Origin: Symbiodinium kawagutii
Taxonomy: Eukaryota > Sar > Dinophyceae > Suessiales > Symbiodiniaceae
Length of the DNA stretch: 64,000 nucleotides
NCBI GenBank assembly: GCA_009767595.1
Contig: VSDK01004644.1
Location: forward strand, 86,122-150,121
Direction: 5' to 3'
Positions 62,850 through 64,000 of this stretch are shown one piece after another. The notes beneath the pieces were generated by a model. That model had not been told where the DNA came from, made no database searches, and saw only the letters and a list, made by a program, of their open reading frames with translations. The translations under genes were made by a program, and so were the position numbers. Position 1 is the stretch's first letter; each line of letters opens with the position of its first letter.

Positions 62850-62936
62850 TGGCCGGCTTAGGAGTGAGGCGACCAACGCTGAGATGAAAAAAGGGACTGT
62901 TAGGGAGTGCTGTGTTGAAACAACAATCTAGCGAAC
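62850..62936 (+). repeat. Split direct repeat B2 of element 2
   Basis: 87 bp, identical to B1, separated from A2 by an 83-bp spacer that holds a C-run near its 5' end and a G-run near its 3' end. Marks the 3' end of the element. Confidence 0.95.
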
Positions 62937-64000
62937 AGTTTCAAAAGTATCTTGCTTTCGCACAATCTGCAGGTGTCAATGGCTACAAACATGTTAATCG
63001 AAAAGAACAGAACCACTGAAGACGGAGGATTCTTTACTCTCGAAAGAATGAGACTTAGAAATACTTTCTGTTGGTAAGACCATGTTAAACCCACTCAAAG
63101 ACACTGTTCCGTCATCACCAGCTATAGATCCAGCGATTTTTCCACAGCTTCACGTCACGTTCACCGCTGCCATGTGACCGGTGCCATGGTGCTGCCACAA
63201 GCGGTGCTGAGATCGGCGAGTCATGGGCTGGGAGCCTCGTGGCGGCGTAGGTCAGACCATGAGACCTTGGATGCCTTTAATAAAATCCTGTAAGATGCAA
63301 TTTCTGCCTATGGATGTGCCATAGATATGCTAAACAATATGCCATTTATGCCATGGTGCCATGGATATGCCTTAGATCCTTAGATTGTTAGTAGATGCAA
63401 ATTCTGCAGCTTCAGATTTGCAAGTTGGCTATCGTGTTTGTGGGAGGAGCTGGCTGATGGTTTTGACATGTTGGTTTGTCGTTTAGAGGGTCACGAGAGT
63501 TTTTGCCAAACAAAAGGAAATAAGAGATGGTTTTGACATGTGTGAAAGGAACTCATTCATGCGCCAGGTTGTCATGTGTCATTTCTCACCCCCGCTGCAA
63601 CATGGGGCTCAACAGGGCCCTTGAGTCATAGCGGCGCGCAAAACAATGGTGATTTGACTTCGGACTGTCACGATACCGGTCAGTTTCCATACTGGTAGCG
63701 GAGCGGTTAGCGACCCTCCGTGGTACGTGCAGATCCTTGAGGCCTTTGTGCCATTCCGCGTTGCGAGACAGGAAACCAAGAACAGTGTTCGAGAAATAGA
63801 CTGATCTCAGTGACAGTCCTTTGCACGGCTGGCGTCGTCGCCAGCGATTGCAGAATCGTTGAAATGTCCGTGGCGGGACTCAAATATGGAGCCGAGCGGA
63901 CGGGGTTAGCCCCGTTGGAAACAAAATCAGGGAGCTACATCTTTGCAGGAGATGCAGCGAGTTTTCACGACTGGGAATTCCGGACAAAGCTGCGGATCCA
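62937..64000. other. Non-coding region after element 2
   Basis: No supported gene. A 16-bp word GATGGTTTTGACATGT is repeated 70 bp apart (63456-63471 and 63526-63541). ATGCCATGG-type words at 63300-63380. Confidence 0.5.

Larger units (their letters stand above)
55586..62936 (+). mobile_element. YR retrotransposon 2 (DIRS-like, split direct repeats), nearly intact
   Basis: 7.35 kb. Order: A1 (55586-55667), tyrosine recombinase, small ORF, Gag, in-frame TGA, methyltransferase-like-RT-RNase H polyprotein, B1 (62598-62684), A2 (62685-62766), spacer, B2 (62850-62936). Same architecture as the element at 27592-34240 with diverged sequence. All recognised catalytic residues are present and only one frame break (in Gag near 58478) is seen. 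The A1/A2 and B1/B2 repeat pairs look identical, which argues for recent insertion. Confidence 0.92.

Noticed and set aside
63690-63770. GGTAGCGGAGCGGTTAGCG resembles a tRNA D-arm
   Set aside because: No matching acceptor stem, anticodon arm or T-loop (no GTTCGAATC-type sequence) at the right distance.

Overview
The window looks like nuclear DNA of a dinoflagellate, most likely a Symbiodiniaceae-type genome. This is inferred from content, not from a marker gene. The signs are very low gene density, AT-richer non-coding DNA full of short simple repeats, small GC-rich exon-like islands with GT..AG borders, a long LINE, two large tyrosine-recombinase (YR) retrotransposons carrying a PPCSTWSR methyltransferase-like domain, and a degenerate copy of the dinoflagellate spliced leader just upstream of one gag gene. 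There is no bacterial-style operon, rRNA, tRNA or CRISPR array.

Layout. 1-809: an unrecognised ORF1-like reading frame split over two frames. 941-4650: a non-LTR retrotransposon with an APE-type endonuclease and reverse transcriptase; two consecutive TAA codons interrupt it just before the YADD box, and near-identical short tandem repeats flank it. 4650-27590: about 23 kb of repeat-rich DNA holding two MITE-like families (120 bp with perfect 17-bp inverted repeats; about 112-116 bp with GTTTCTCAA ends), microsatellites, and scattered exon-like islands on both strands (5263-6130, 6827-7074, 11625-11880, 12629-12743, 17440-17918, 23430-23598). 27592-34240: YR retrotransposon 1. 34241-55585: more repeat-rich DNA with exon-like islands (37785-37952, 38440-38569, 44313-44454, 45658-46543, 48714-48950, 54350-54787, 55219-55458), a minisatellite and a 10-N assembly gap. 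55586-62936: YR retrotransposon 2. 62937-64000: no recognisable gene.

The two YR elements are the main result. Both are bounded by split direct repeats in the order A1-genes-B1-A2-B2, as in the PAT/Ngaro group of DIRS-like elements. Both share one gene order: tyrosine recombinase first, then a Gag with CCCH and CCHC zinc-binding motifs, then a single in-frame TGA, then a cytosine-methyltransferase-like domain, reverse transcriptase and RNase H. DIRS1 and Ngaro as I know them have the YR downstream, so YR-first order plus a methyltransferase-like domain N-terminal to RT is unusual. The proteins of the two elements are clearly homologous but diverged, so the architecture is maintained across families. 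The RT, RNase H and YR catalytic residues are present in both. Element 2 is nearly intact (one -1 break in Gag). Element 1 has several single-base frame breaks, mostly at G runs, one of them a canonical -1 slippery heptamer.

Exon-like islands are reported at low to moderate confidence: they rest on codon-like composition, open frames and splice-like borders, and none was assigned to a family.
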